64,000 nt of DNA from Streptomyces sp. NBC_01463 (GCA_036227345.1 CP109468.1:1116001-1180000); one strand, 5' to 3'; numbered from the stretch's first letter, positions 41,276-50,719 are shown. The notes: generated by a model from the letters alone, not told the origin. Program-made: numbers and translations.

Positions 41276-42223
41276 TCAGTGCGCGGACAGGAAGTCCCCG
41301 TACCACGCGAGCGTCTCGTCGATCGTGGCCGACAGGGGGTGGGGCGTCAGGCCGTACGCCTTCTCGATGGCGGAGGAGTCGACGATCTGCGCCTCCGTGT
41401 GCTGGTAGAACATCTCGGCGTACTCCGCCATGAACACCTCGTCGAACGGACCGAACGCCCGCGGTTCCGGCACGACGGTCAGGTCCAGGAGGCGCCCGAC
41501 GCGCTCCTCCACCATGGCCAGGATCTGCCGGGTGGTGAGTGCGGGAGCCGTGGGCAGGTGCCAGACGCGGCCGTCACCGTCCGGGTTCTCCCCCAGGGTG
41601 GCCAGGCCGGCGGCGACGTCGCCGATGTACGTGTAGCTGTGCGGCAGGTCTATGTCGCCGAACGCCGGGACCTCTCCCCCGGTCAGCGCGGCCGGGAACA
41701 CCGCGCCGCCCAGGGTGGAGTTGAGGACGTGCGGCCCGACGAAGTCGGCCGACCTGCCCAGCACGACGCGCAGCCGTCCGTCGGCGTGGGCGGCGAGGTA
41801 GCGGGCGTCCAGTTCCGCGCGCATCCGGCCCTTGCGGGTGGTCGCGTTCCACGGGGTGTCCTCCGTCATGACCGCACCGTGCGTCTCGCCGTACGGGTAC
41901 AGCGTGTCGAGGACGACGAGGCGCGCGCCCGCCGCCTCGGCCGCGGCGAGGACGGACCGCTGGATGCGCGGCATGACCTCGACCTGGAGGTGGTAGCCGA
42001 CGTTCACGCAGTGGTAGACGACGGCCGCCCCTTCGACGGCCGCGCGGGCGCCCTCGGGCGTCGACACGTCGGCGGCGAACCGGTCGACGCCCGTCGGCGC
42101 GGTCCCGGCGGCCGCCCGGTCGACGAGGCGGACCGGGTGGCCGCGACGGGCCAGTTCGACGGCGAGTGCGGTGCCGGCGGGGCCGGCGCCGAGAACCACC
42201 TGAAGGTCGTGTGCTGCGGTCAT
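41276..42223 (-). CDS. NAD-dependent epimerase/dehydratase-like SDR protein
   Basis: Start at ATG 42223 (MTAAHDLQVV), behind GGAGA. The 315-residue product has an N-terminal Rossmann motif VVLGAGPAGTALAVELARRG and an extended-SDR layout (LVVLDTLYPYGETHG, then FVGPHVLNSTLGG, PHSYTYIGDVAAGL). The usual YxxxK catalytic pair is not found where expected (NATTRKGRMRAELD), so it is atypical and may be a reductase of another kind or a sensor. It is divergent from a TetR gene with two operators between. Confidence 0.8.
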   Translation of the reverse strand: MTAAHDLQVVLGAGPAGTALAVELARRGHPVRLVDRAAAGTAPTGVDRFAADVSTPEGARAAVEGAAVVYHCVNVGYHLQVEVMPRIQRSVLAAAEAAGARLVVLDTLYPYGETHGAVMTEDTPWNATTRKGRMRAELDARYLAAHADGRLRVVLGRSADFVGPHVLNSTLGGAVFPAALTGGEVPAFGDIDLPHSYTYIGDVAAGLATLGENPDGDGRVWHLPTAPALTTRQILAMVEERVGRLLDLTVVPEPRAFGPFDEVFMAEYAEMFYQHTEAQIVDSSAIEKAYGLTPHPLSATIDETLAWYGDFLSAH

Positions 42224-42269
42224 GAGCGTCTCCCTGTAATCCGGAGGAGTGTTACTGCCCCTCACTTCT

Positions 42270-42284
42270 GTTAGAGACTATAAC
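42270..42284. promoter_or_regulatory. TetR operator GTTA-N7-TAAC, copy 1
   Basis: GTTA-GAGACTA-TAAC, within TGTTAGA...TAACT, 46 bases upstream of the SDR gene start. Matches copy 2 in both arms and in spacer length. Confidence 0.65.
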
Positions 42285-42313
42285 TCTCGCGATAGAGCCT
42301 CGCAACCCCGACT

Positions 42314-42328
42314 GTTAGACTCCGTAAC
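42314..42328. promoter_or_regulatory. TetR operator GTTA-N7-TAAC, copy 2
   Basis: GTTA-GACTCCG-TAAC, 33 bases upstream of the TetR start and 44 bases from copy 1. The two copies serve both divergent promoters. Confidence 0.65.
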
Positions 42329-42361
42329 TGAAGTGAGCTTGTCTAGCGAGAGGGGCCGGGA

Positions 42362-43087
42362 ATGGCCGAGGCACAGCAGGGGCCGCGGGCCCGGTACCGG
42401 GAGCAGACCCGTGCGGAGATCAAGGAGGCCGCGCTGCGGCAGCTCGCCGACGGCGGGGCGGGCGCGCTGGCGCTCACCCGGATCGCGAAGGACATGGGGC
42501 TCTCCGGCCCGGCCCTCTACCGCTACTTCGCCAGCCGCGACGATCTGCTGAACGCGCTGATCAGGGACGCGTACGACGATGCCGCCACGGCCATGGGCGC
42601 GGTGGCGGCCCGGCCGGAAGCGGCCTCGGACGGTCCTCGCGAGCGGCTGCACGCACTGGCGACGGCGTACCGGAACTGGGCGGTGGCCGAACCGCACCGC
42701 TATCTGCTGATCCAGGGCTCCCCGGTGCCCGGATATGTGGCTCCCGCCGACACGCGGGACAGCGCCCGTGCCGTGCTCGGTCCGTTCCTGCCGGTGTTCG
42801 CGGGCGGGACGCCGGGCGCGGGGGTGGCCCCGGTGGTGGCGCAGATGGCCGCCTGGCTGGGGTCGGACCCCGGAGTGGGCGACTGGCTGGCCGCGTATGC
42901 CGCGGACGCCGCCGATGATCCGGAGTCCTCGGCGCGCGCGCTGGCCGGCGCGGTCCTCGCGTGGGCGCAGCTGCACGGCTCGGTGGGCCTGGAGGTGGCG
43001 GGTCAGTTCACCGGTATGGGGCACGACGGGGGCACCCTGCTGACCGCCCAGACGGAGATGCTGGCGGACGCCTTCGCGCTGGAGTGA
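42362..43087 (+). CDS. TetR family regulator (WHG-type C-terminus)
   Basis: A 241-residue TetR protein: TetR_N at about residues 17-62 (IKEAALRQLADGGAGALALTRIA, then LSGPALYRYFASRDDLLNAL). The C-terminal domain shows the WHG-like pattern (YRNWAVAEPHRYLLIQGSPVPGY; WAQLHGSVGLEVAGQF). It is divergent from the SDR gene and very likely represses it through the paired GTTA-N7-TAAC sites. Confidence 0.87.
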   Translation: MAEAQQGPRARYREQTRAEIKEAALRQLADGGAGALALTRIAKDMGLSGPALYRYFASRDDLLNALIRDAYDDAATAMGAVAARPEAASDGPRERLHALATAYRNWAVAEPHRYLLIQGSPVPGYVAPADTRDSARAVLGPFLPVFAGGTPGAGVAPVVAQMAAWLGSDPGVGDWLAAYAADAADDPESSARALAGAVLAWAQLHGSVGLEVAGQFTGMGHDGGTLLTAQTEMLADAFALE

Positions 43088-43105
43088 GCGGGGCGCACGA
43101 CGCGG

Positions 43106-43140
43106 AACGCCGGACCGGCCTGAAGGGCCGGTCCGGCGTT
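43106..43140. terminator. Bidirectional terminator between TetR and beta-helix genes
   Basis: A perfect 15-base-pair stem (43106-43120 with 43126-43140) and five-base loop between two convergent genes. Confidence 0.85.
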
Positions 43141-43159
43141 CGCGTGTGCGGAGGAGGAG

Positions 43160-45358
43160 TCAGGAGTGGATCAGCACCTGGGACAGGGCCACCCGGCCCG
43201 TACCGGAGGTCACGATCCGCACCGTGCGGGTGCGGCTGTCGAGGTCGATGACGGTGGGGCGGAGCGCCTTTCCGCTGACGTGGACGGTCTTGTCGTCCGT
43301 CACGATGTCGAAGTCGGCGGTGGTGGACGAGGCGTTGTTCCAGACCTCCACCTGCCGGACGTGGCGGACGGCCCCGAGGTCCGCCTGCCACCAGGCGCCC
43401 GCTTCGGAGAGCGTCCTGGTGTCCGTGTTGGTGTCCGCGTCCAGGGCGAGGGCCGCGGTGGCCGTGCCGTCGGTGGAGGACTGGGTGGCCGTGCCGGTGC
43501 GCGCGAGGTCCGGGCGCAGCTGCTCGACCGGTCCGCCGCCGGCACCCGCGCGGGCGGCGACGGCGAGCGCTTCGGCGGGCAGCCGGTCCAGGCCGGTGAG
43601 GTTGTCCGTCATGACGGAGCCGGTGCCGCCGAGCGCGGGGGCCGCGGTGTCGGTCCAGTTGCCGCGCGCGGTGTTCTCGATCCCGTAGTCGGCCCAGTTG
43701 GAGACCCACTTGTAGCCGATGCGGGTGATGACGTTCTTCTCGACGGTGATGTGGGAGGACTGTTCGTCGAGGTAGATGCCGTTGCCGTCGCGCTCGGTGT
43801 TGCCGTAGGCGGAACGGTTGATGTAGTTGCCGCTCAGCACGGTCCCCGGCTGGGCCCCCTGGGTGTAGATCGCGCCGCCGTCGTGCTGCTCCTGCGCGAC
43901 CTCCATGACGTCGGTGATGCGGTTGTCCGTCACCTTGTTGTCGCGGAGGACGGACTTCTGCGACTCGGGCTGGTTCCAGCCCCAGCCGACGGAGATCCCG
44001 GAGTACGGGAGGTGGTCCAGGCTGTTGTGGTCGACGCTCAGCCCGGCCTCGTAACCGGCCCAGATGCCCACCGAGTCGGTGTACTCGACGCCGGAGCGGC
44101 TGATGGTGTTGTACGCGACGGTGTTGCGCTCACCTGCGAGTTCCGCGCCGGGCATCGGCTCGGTGTCGCCGACGTACACCGCGCCCGACGACAGGTCGGT
44201 GAAGGCCGAGCGGGTCAGCGAGCTGTCCTTCGTGCCCGCCTCCAGGATCGCGCCCGCCCCGCCGAGATGGGTGAACCGCCCACGGTCGATGCTCACCCGC
44301 CGGCCGCCGCGGACGGTGACCGCGGCGGCGGGCTTGGTGTAGTAGCGGCCCGCGTGGTCGACGGGGCCGGTGGCTCCGGTCAGGGTGAGACCGGCCTGCA
44401 TGCCCGCATAGCCCTCGTCGGTGCCGGGCTGTCGGTACGCCGCATACGCGAAGCCGATGCCGTCGACGGTGACGTCGTGGGCGCCGTCGACGACGAGCAG
44501 CTGTTCGGTGTGCGGAGTGACGGCCTGCGCGCGGCGCATGTTCTCGCCCTTGCGCGGCAGGTAGGTGACCGTGCGGTCCGTCGAGTTCCAGACGAACTCG
44601 CCCGGCTGGTCCAGGAGTTCGGGAGCGTTCTCGAAGAAGGCGACACCGCTGTAGCGGGTGGAGTCGACCGTGGTGGTGTCCCAGGCGGGTCCGGTGCGGT
44701 CCGTGCCGCTCGCCGAGTTGGTCCAGCAGGGCTGGGCGAAGGTCAGGGTGTCGCCGCTGACGCCCGCGATCCGGCAGTGGTAGTTGCGCCAGCGGACCCG
44801 GATGACGGCCTCGGCGTCGGTGGGCCGCTGCCACCGGTCGATTCCGGTGGCGGTGGCGCCCGTCATTCCGGTCTTGGTCGCGTCGCAGACGGCGGCCGCG
44901 CAGGCCTCGCCGCGGGCGCGGGTCGCACGCTTGCCGTCGACGAAGAGCTGGCGCGGGGTCACACCGGCGGGGACGCCGGCGCTCCAGGTGCCGTCGGTGT
45001 TCTGCCGCCAGCCGGTGATGTCCTGCCCGCCGGAGAGCACGGGACGGGCGCCGGGGGCCGCGGCCCACGAGACGCCGGAGTCGGCGGCGCCGAGCTTCAG
45101 GGGCCCGTCGAGCCGGTACGTACCGTCCTTGAGGAGTACGCGGACCTCGCGTTCCGTCACCGTGCGGGCCCGGTCGCGGGCCCCTTCCGGGGTGCAGGGG
45201 CGGGCGACGGTGCAGGAGGTGCCGCGGCCGTCCGGGGCGGCGTACAGGGTGCGGGCGCCGGGTGCCGCCTGGGCGGCCGGGGCGGCGAGGAGTGCGGCCA
45301 GGAAGACCGCGGCGGCGGTGGCGGCGGTCCCTCGTACGGCGTTCAACGGGCGGTTCAC
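43160..45358 (-). CDS. Secreted right-handed beta-helix protein with discoidin-like domain
   Basis: Start is GTG 45358, overlapping the M1 peptidase stop codon (GTGA). The 732-residue product has a signal peptide (ATAAAVFLAALLAAPAAQAA), a parallel beta-helix region of about 450 residues with recurring N-rich turns (NTISRSGVEYTDSVGIW, NSLDHLPYSGISVGW, DNKVTDNRITDVM, KNVITRIGYKW), and a C-terminal F5/8-type sugar-binding-like domain (GTATQSSTDGTATAALALD to VALSQVLIHS). The helix core resembles pectate-lyase-like and glycosidase folds acting on acidic polysaccharides. It is probably an extracellular glycan-active enzyme; the catalytic residues cannot be assigned. Confidence 0.83.
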   Translation of the reverse strand: MNRPLNAVRGTAATAAAVFLAALLAAPAAQAAPGARTLYAAPDGRGTSCTVARPCTPEGARDRARTVTEREVRVLLKDGTYRLDGPLKLGAADSGVSWAAAPGARPVLSGGQDITGWRQNTDGTWSAGVPAGVTPRQLFVDGKRATRARGEACAAAVCDATKTGMTGATATGIDRWQRPTDAEAVIRVRWRNYHCRIAGVSGDTLTFAQPCWTNSASGTDRTGPAWDTTTVDSTRYSGVAFFENAPELLDQPGEFVWNSTDRTVTYLPRKGENMRRAQAVTPHTEQLLVVDGAHDVTVDGIGFAYAAYRQPGTDEGYAGMQAGLTLTGATGPVDHAGRYYTKPAAAVTVRGGRRVSIDRGRFTHLGGAGAILEAGTKDSSLTRSAFTDLSSGAVYVGDTEPMPGAELAGERNTVAYNTISRSGVEYTDSVGIWAGYEAGLSVDHNSLDHLPYSGISVGWGWNQPESQKSVLRDNKVTDNRITDVMEVAQEQHDGGAIYTQGAQPGTVLSGNYINRSAYGNTERDGNGIYLDEQSSHITVEKNVITRIGYKWVSNWADYGIENTARGNWTDTAAPALGGTGSVMTDNLTGLDRLPAEALAVAARAGAGGGPVEQLRPDLARTGTATQSSTDGTATAALALDADTNTDTRTLSEAGAWWQADLGAVRHVRQVEVWNNASSTTADFDIVTDDKTVHVSGKALRPTVIDLDSRTRTVRIVTSGTGRVALSQVLIHS

Positions 45359-46821
45359 GCGGTGGCCTTCCAGTCGGGGTGGCCGGGCATGGGCGGGTTG
45401 ACGGCCCCGAAGAGCCAGTCGCGCAGGAACGGGTCGACGGTCCGGTCGCCGGTGACGTCGACGGTGTGCCGGATGAAGGCCTCGCTGGTGTAGGTGGAGT
45501 CCTTGAACCGCTTCACCCACTCGCGCATGACCCGGTCGAAGGCCCGGTCGCCGATCCGCTGGCCGAGGGCGTACAGGACGAGCGCGCCGCCGTCGTAGAT
45601 GTTCGTGCCGCCGAGCGCCTTGGGCAGTCCGGGCGGACCGTCGGCGGCGCGGACCGCGTCGAGCTTCTCGTACGTCGCCTTCATCTTGTCGGCGAAGACG
45701 GACCAGCCGCGCTCCTCGCCGTACCGGCCGGCGTAGTACACGGCGGGGCCCTCGTTGAGCCAGGCCTGCTGCCAGTCGTTCGGGGTGACGGAGTCGCCGA
45801 ACCACTGGTGGACCAGCTCGTGCACCATGGTGGTCTCGTAGCCCGGCTGGCCGGCGGCGTTGAGTTTGAACCAGTTGGTGGAGAAGAGCGAGAGGGTCTG
45901 GTTCTCCAGGGCGTCGGTGTAGCCGTCGTAGACGTGGAGCCCGTAGACGGAGAAGGGGTAGCGGCCGAACTTCGCCTCCAGCCAGGCGAGATGGTCGGCG
46001 GTGCGCGCCACGATCGGGGCGTACTTCTCCTCCTGGCCCTGCGGGACGATGTGCCGCAGGGGCAGGCCGCGGTGACTGTTGCCGTAGAGGTAGGTGCCCT
46101 TGACGACGGCGATGCCGATGAGTTCGGTCGCCATGCGCTCGCGGAGGGCGAAGTGCCAGACGGTGGAGCCGTCGGCGCGCGGGGACCTGTGGGTCAGTTC
46201 GCCGTTGGCGGTGGCGACGAAGCCCTCGGGGGCGCTGATGTGGAAGGTCCACGTCGCCTTGTCGGACGGGGTGTCGTTGCACGGCAGGAAGGTGTCGGCC
46301 CGCGAGGACTGGGCGGCCGAGGCGAAGCCGCCGTCGGAGCCGAACTTCCAGCCGGTGAGGCCCAGCCGGGTCGCCTTGCCGTTGCCCCGGTAGCGGATCT
46401 CGGTGGTGAAGGGCTGGCCGTCGTGGAGCGGTCGGGCCGGCGTGACGGTGAACTCCTGGCCGCTCTGACCGGGCGTCAGTTCCCACCCGGCGGGGCGGCC
46501 GGCGACGGTGACGGAGTCGATGGTGTGGCCGTCGGTGTCCAGGTTGAAGGCCGAGAGGTCCTGGGTGGCCCTGGCGTTGATCTTCACGGTCGCGGTGAAG
46601 TCGTACGTCACCGGGGTGAAGTCGAAGGTCAGGTCGTAGTGGACGACCTGGTAGCCGCCGTTGCCGAGCGTCGGGAACAGCGGGTCGCCGACGCCGTTGG
46701 CGCCGGGCTTCGGGTCGAAGCCGTGCGGCCGCGCCGAGGCGGGCGAGCCGAGGGCGGGGACGGCGACGGCCGCGGCGACCGCGGCCCCGCCGAGTGCGAG
46801 GACCGAGCGTCGTGTGGTCAC
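45355..46821 (-). CDS. Secreted M1 family metallopeptidase
   Basis: Start is GTG 46821, overlapping the binding-protein stop codon. The 488-residue product has a Tat-like signal (TTRRSVLALGGAAVAAAVAVP). The gluzincin motif HELVHQWFG supplies two zinc ligands, with the third Glu in NEGPAVY. DALENQT stands in the place of the GAMEN exopeptidase motif. It lacks the large C-terminal domain of full aminopeptidase N, as is usual for the short secreted Streptomyces type. It trims peptides or glycopeptides outside the cell, in line with the M60 peptidase of the same locus. Confidence 0.9.
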   Translation of the reverse strand: MTTRRSVLALGGAAVAAAVAVPALGSPASARPHGFDPKPGANGVGDPLFPTLGNGGYQVVHYDLTFDFTPVTYDFTATVKINARATQDLSAFNLDTDGHTIDSVTVAGRPAGWELTPGQSGQEFTVTPARPLHDGQPFTTEIRYRGNGKATRLGLTGWKFGSDGGFASAAQSSRADTFLPCNDTPSDKATWTFHISAPEGFVATANGELTHRSPRADGSTVWHFALRERMATELIGIAVVKGTYLYGNSHRGLPLRHIVPQGQEEKYAPIVARTADHLAWLEAKFGRYPFSVYGLHVYDGYTDALENQTLSLFSTNWFKLNAAGQPGYETTMVHELVHQWFGDSVTPNDWQQAWLNEGPAVYYAGRYGEERGWSVFADKMKATYEKLDAVRAADGPPGLPKALGGTNIYDGGALVLYALGQRIGDRAFDRVMREWVKRFKDSTYTSEAFIRHTVDVTGDRTVDPFLRDWLFGAVNPPMPGHPDWKATA

Positions 46822-48491
46822 TTCTTCCCCTTCTGGAAGGCTTCCTCGAACTCGCCGCGGGCCTGCTCGCCGCCCTTGGCCAGGTAGTCCTTGACCAGCT
46901 GGTCGTAGGCCGACAGGGGCTTGCGGCCGGAGATGATGTCCTTGAGCGCGTCGCCCTTCAGCGTGTTGAGGCTGCCGGAGCCCTTCGAGTCCCAGGTGGG
47001 CGAGGAGTACTGGAGCGTCGGGTCCGGCACCATCATCGGGATCATCCTGGTGAACGTGTCGTGCACGTGACGCACGCCCTGCTCGGAGTCGGCGCTGAAG
47101 ATCGCGGGGACCGCCGACGCCGCGAACTTCCAGGGCACGGTGACGTCCTGGGTGCCCTGCTTGGTGAGCGCCGGGTTGCCCTTGGCGTCGCGGGTGAAGT
47201 CCTTGCCCTCGACCCCGTAGTTGATGAGGGTGTACTCCTGGCTGCCGAACGGCGAGGCGGCGAAGTCGGCGAACGCCAGGATCTGCTTGACGCGGTCCCC
47301 GGACGCCTTGGTGATGTGGGTGTTCTGGAGCGCGACGTTGTCCATCCAGGCGACGGCGTCCTTGCCGACCGGCACGAACGGGCGCGGGTCGAACTTCTTG
47401 TCGATCGCCTTCATCGCGGCGATGTACCCGACTCCGGGTGCCAGATAGGTGGGCATCCCGTCGTAGACGTACGCTCCCTTGCCGTTCTTGAACATGTCCG
47501 TGTACTGGGCCTTCTGCGCCCCGGACATCTGGAGGGTGCCCGGGTAGGAGCAGCCGGCCTTGTACAGCAGCCGGGCCGTCTCCACCGCCTTGCGGTACTC
47601 CGGGGTCTCCAGGTCGGCCGTGAACTTCCCGGTCTTCTCGTCGAGCCGCCAGAAGCTGGGCGCGCCCGCGGACATGGCGAGCATGCTGGTGGCGCCCGCG
47701 ATGATCGCGTACTGGTCCTTCTTGGGCCGGGTCAGCTCCTTGCAGACCTCCACGAACCGGTCCAGGTCCGTGATCTGGTCGAGGCTCGTGACACCGACCT
47801 CCTCGAACAGGTCGTGCCGGTAGACGCCGGCGCCGCCGGTACCGGTCCTGGCGATCGGGATGCCGTACAGCTTCCCGCCGAAGATCGCGCTCTGCCACGC
47901 GCCCTTCGGGATCGCGGCGAGGTTCGGGTAGTCCTTGACCTTGTCCCCCGCGAGGTACGGGGTCAGATCGGCGCACTTCGCCCGGAGGAACGCCGCCTTG
48001 TTGTCGACGCCGCCGCTCTCCGGGTACATGAACAGGTCCGGAAGGCTGTCGCTGGCGACCATCGTGGAGAACTTGGTGCCGTAGTCGTCCGCGGGCACGG
48101 CGGTGATGTTCACCTGGCCGCCGAGGAGCTTCTCGATCTCCTGCCAGGCGGCGTTCCTGCCGCGCGAGGGCGGCGGCGGGGAGAACGTCTCCATCGTCGC
48201 GCTGATCGGCTTCGCGCCCTTGAGCGGGGTGTTCGCGGTGGCGCGCAGGGGCTTCGCCGGATAGCTGAAGAAGCCCTGCGGGACACCGGCGGCGGTGCCG
48301 GCCAGGTCGGGCTTGACGCCGATGTTGCGCACCGCGGTGTCCGGGAGCAGCGAGGCGCTCTTGGCCTCGGCCTTGGCGGTGGTGCCGCCGTCGCCGCAGG
48401 CGGCGAGCAGTGGGGCGGCGGCCAGTCCCAGACCGACGCCCGCACCCATGCGGAACAGTGCTCTGCGATTGATGGGGGTGGAGCTCGACAC
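46818..48491 (-). CDS. LplA-type extracellular solute-binding lipoprotein
   Basis: A 557-residue lipoprotein: Tat/Sec signal INRRALFRMGAGVGLGLAAAPLLAAC with lipobox cysteine. The size, well above the usual 420-450 residues, and pairing with LplB/LplC-like permeases are typical of the LplA/YtcQ class of binding proteins for complex oligosaccharides, often uronic-acid-containing. The ligand is not known. It starts after the second permease and is followed, with overlapping codons, by the M1 peptidase gene. Confidence 0.88.
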   Translation of the reverse strand: MSSSTPINRRALFRMGAGVGLGLAAAPLLAACGDGGTTAKAEAKSASLLPDTAVRNIGVKPDLAGTAAGVPQGFFSYPAKPLRATANTPLKGAKPISATMETFSPPPPSRGRNAAWQEIEKLLGGQVNITAVPADDYGTKFSTMVASDSLPDLFMYPESGGVDNKAAFLRAKCADLTPYLAGDKVKDYPNLAAIPKGAWQSAIFGGKLYGIPIARTGTGGAGVYRHDLFEEVGVTSLDQITDLDRFVEVCKELTRPKKDQYAIIAGATSMLAMSAGAPSFWRLDEKTGKFTADLETPEYRKAVETARLLYKAGCSYPGTLQMSGAQKAQYTDMFKNGKGAYVYDGMPTYLAPGVGYIAAMKAIDKKFDPRPFVPVGKDAVAWMDNVALQNTHITKASGDRVKQILAFADFAASPFGSQEYTLINYGVEGKDFTRDAKGNPALTKQGTQDVTVPWKFAASAVPAIFSADSEQGVRHVHDTFTRMIPMMVPDPTLQYSSPTWDSKGSGSLNTLKGDALKDIISGRKPLSAYDQLVKDYLAKGGEQARGEFEEAFQKGKK

Positions 48492-48548
48492 CTGAATCTC
48501 CTTGCATGTGGGAGAGGGAAGGAAGGAGTGGGGGGGGCGGGGCCGCGC

Positions 48549-49505
48549 TCAGCCCTTGACGGCGCCCGTGAGCACGCCCTTGGTGAAGTAGCGCTGGAGG
48601 AAGGGGTAGACACAGAGGATCGGGACGACGGCGATCACGAGGACGGCCATCTGCACGGCCTGCTGCGGGGCGAGGACCTCGCCCGCGGAGGCGGAGTTCA
48701 GGCTCTGGCCCTGGAGGACGTAGGTCCGCAGCACCATCGGCAGCGGCCACTTCTCGGAGTCGTTGAGATACAGGAGCGAGTTGAAGAAGGCGTTCCAGTA
48801 CGTCACCGCATAGAAGAGGCTGATCACGGCGAGGACGGCCTTGGACAGCGGCAGGACGATCCGCACCAGGATGCGGAAGTCACCGGCGCCGTCGACCTTC
48901 GCCGCGTCGTACAGCTCCTCCGGCAGGTTCATGAAGAACGACCGCAGGACGACCAGGTTGAAGGCGCTGACCAGGGTGGGCATGACGAGCGCCGCGTAGG
49001 TGTCGTACAGGCCGAGTCCCTTGACCAGCAGGAAGTTCGGGATGATGCCCGCGTTGAACAGCATGGTGAACAGGGCGGTCATCAGGATGAAGCGGGAGCC
49101 GGTGACCTCGCGGCGGGAGAGACCGTACGCCATGCCGACGGTCACGAGCAGGCTGGCGAGGGTGCCGAGGACGGTGATGCCGACGGAGACGAGCAGCGCC
49201 CGGGTGACGACGCCACCGGTGAAGATCGTGCGGTAGGCGTCCAGGGTGGGGTGCCCGGGCCACAGGACGAGGCCGGAGCTCTTGATGATGTCGGTCTGCG
49301 AGGCGAAGCTCGTGCCGATCACGCCGATCAGCGGGTAGGCCACGGCCAGGACGACCACCACGACGGCGACCGCCTTGGCGGTCTGGCCCATGCGGGTCGG
49401 CCGCTCCATCCACGGCGGGCGGCCGTCGGACTTGCGTACGGGGGCGGGGCGGGGCGCCGGTGCGGTGCTCCGGGTCTTGGCGCGCGTCTTCTCAGCGGTC
49501 AGCAC
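48549..49505 (-). CDS. ABC transporter permease, LplC type
   Basis: Start chosen at GTG 49505 (VLTAEKTRAK), overlapping the previous permease by 14 bases; an inner ATG (MERPTRM) is possible. The 318-residue product has six helices and the EAA loop ELYDAAKVDGAGDFRILVRI. The C-terminus FTKGVLTGAVKG is the family's standard end. It pairs with the upstream LplB-type subunit. Confidence 0.88.
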   Translation of the reverse strand: MLTAEKTRAKTRSTAPAPRPAPVRKSDGRPPWMERPTRMGQTAKAVAVVVVVLAVAYPLIGVIGTSFASQTDIIKSSGLVLWPGHPTLDAYRTIFTGGVVTRALLVSVGITVLGTLASLLVTVGMAYGLSRREVTGSRFILMTALFTMLFNAGIIPNFLLVKGLGLYDTYAALVMPTLVSAFNLVVLRSFFMNLPEELYDAAKVDGAGDFRILVRIVLPLSKAVLAVISLFYAVTYWNAFFNSLLYLNDSEKWPLPMVLRTYVLQGQSLNSASAGEVLAPQQAVQMAVLVIAVVPILCVYPFLQRYFTKGVLTGAVKG

Positions 49506-50505
49506 CGCGGTACACCCCTTCGTGGCCGAGTCGGTGGGCGAGCTTGTTCGCGCCCAGCACGAGTGCGGTGCCGATGACCGCCTTGACGAGTCCGACGGCG
49601 GCGGCGACACCCCAGTCGTTGTCCTTGATGCCGTGGTAGTAGACGTAGGTGTCGAGCACCTCGCCGGCGTCCGGGCCGACCGCGTCGCGCTGGAGCAGGA
49701 TCTGCTCAAAGCCGACGGAGAGGATCTGCCCGAGGTTGAGGATCAGCAGCAGGATGAGCACGGGGGCGATGCCGGGCAGCGTCACGTGCCACAGGCGGCG
49801 CCTGGGTCCCGCGCCGTCGATCGCGGCGGCCTCGTACTGCTGCCGGTCGATGTTGAGGAGCGCGGCGAGGATGATGATCGTGCCCCAGCCGGCGTCCTTC
49901 CAGGCGACCTGGAGGGTCAGCAGCCAGGGGAAGGCATCGGGGTCGCTCATCATGTCGTAGCGCGGCAGGCCCAGCCCGCCCAGGACGTTGGGCAGCACCC
50001 CGGCGCCGCCCAGGATCTGCTGGAAGATCGAGACGATGATGACCCAGCCGATGAAGTGCGGCAGGTAGACGACGCTCTGCACGAAGCGCCTGATGCGGTC
50101 GCTGGCGATGCTGTTGAGCAGCAGGGCCAGGGCGACTGGGACCGGGAAGAAGAACACCAGCTGGACGAGGGCGATCTCCAGGGTGTTGAACGTCGCGCTC
50201 CAGAAGGCCGGTTCGGCGAACGCCGCGGAGAAGTTGGCGAACCCCACCCAGACGCTGTGCATGTATCCGAGGTACGGCTGGTAGTCCTGGAACGCCACCA
50301 CGTACCCGAGCAGCGGGACGTAGTGGAAGACGACGAAGTAGAGCAGCCCGGGCAGGGTGAGCAGGAGCATCACCCGGTCGCGCTTGATCCGCTGCCCGAG
50401 CGTCAGCCGGCGCGCGGCGACCGGAGCCCGGTCGGCCGGCGGGGCGGGTTCTTCGACCCGCTTTCGCCGCTTTTCCCGCGGCAGCGGGGGTGCTGTGTCA
50501 GCCAT
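49492..50505 (-). CDS. ABC transporter permease, LplB type
   Basis: Start at ATG 50505 (MADTAPPLPREKRRKR). The 337-residue product has a basic cytoplasmic N-terminus, six helices (VMLLLTLPGLLYFVVFHYVPLLGYV is the first, in part) and the EAA motif QYEAAAIDGAGPRRRLWHV. First gene of a five-gene minus-strand operon (permease, permease, binding protein, M1 peptidase, beta-helix protein). No ATPase gene is present. Confidence 0.9.
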   Translation of the reverse strand: MADTAPPLPREKRRKRVEEPAPPADRAPVAARRLTLGQRIKRDRVMLLLTLPGLLYFVVFHYVPLLGYVVAFQDYQPYLGYMHSVWVGFANFSAAFAEPAFWSATFNTLEIALVQLVFFFPVPVALALLLNSIASDRIRRFVQSVVYLPHFIGWVIIVSIFQQILGGAGVLPNVLGGLGLPRYDMMSDPDAFPWLLTLQVAWKDAGWGTIIILAALLNIDRQQYEAAAIDGAGPRRRLWHVTLPGIAPVLILLLILNLGQILSVGFEQILLQRDAVGPDAGEVLDTYVYYHGIKDNDWGVAAAVGLVKAVIGTALVLGANKLAHRLGHEGVYRGADR

Positions 50506-50554
50506 GGTGCGTCCTGTTCGGCTGGGTGGCGCGTGGTGAGCCTTCTGCGGCCGC

Positions 50555-50584
50555 AAGTTAGTAAGCGGTTAACCCAAGCGTCAA
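50555..50584 (-). promoter_or_regulatory. Importer operon promoter with LacI-type operator in the spacer
   Basis: On the minus strand TTGACG (50579-50584) and TAACTT (50555-50560) are 18 bases apart. The spacer contains GGTTAACCGCTTAC; its AACCGCTTAC core (50561-50570, GTAAGCGGTT on the plus strand) recurs upstream of the M60 gene at 53066. A repressor here would prevent polymerase binding. The LacI gene at 51894 is the natural candidate. Confidence 0.65.
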
Positions 50585-50689
50585 GAGATCCGGTCGAACG
50601 TCTTTGTTACATGACGCTCCGGGAAGGAAATCCACACCCGCGAAGTCCCATAAATGCTCCAGAAACGGTCAGTTGTGGAGTGGTGGAGC

Positions 50690-50719
50690 TTGACGGTCGC
50701 CTGTCGCGCTCCCTAGCGT
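50690..50719 (+). promoter_or_regulatory. Promoter of the dehydrogenase-LacI unit
   Basis: TTGACG (50690-50695), 18-base spacer, TAGCGT (50714-50719), about 42 bases before the GTG start at 50761. Fits the principal sigma factor. Confidence 0.55.

Noticed and set aside
43160..46486. A single 1108-codon frame covering the beta-helix protein and part of the M1 peptidase region
   Set aside because: The part beyond 45358 is out-of-frame translation of the peptidase gene. The true beta-helix gene starts at GTG 45358 with a signal peptide.
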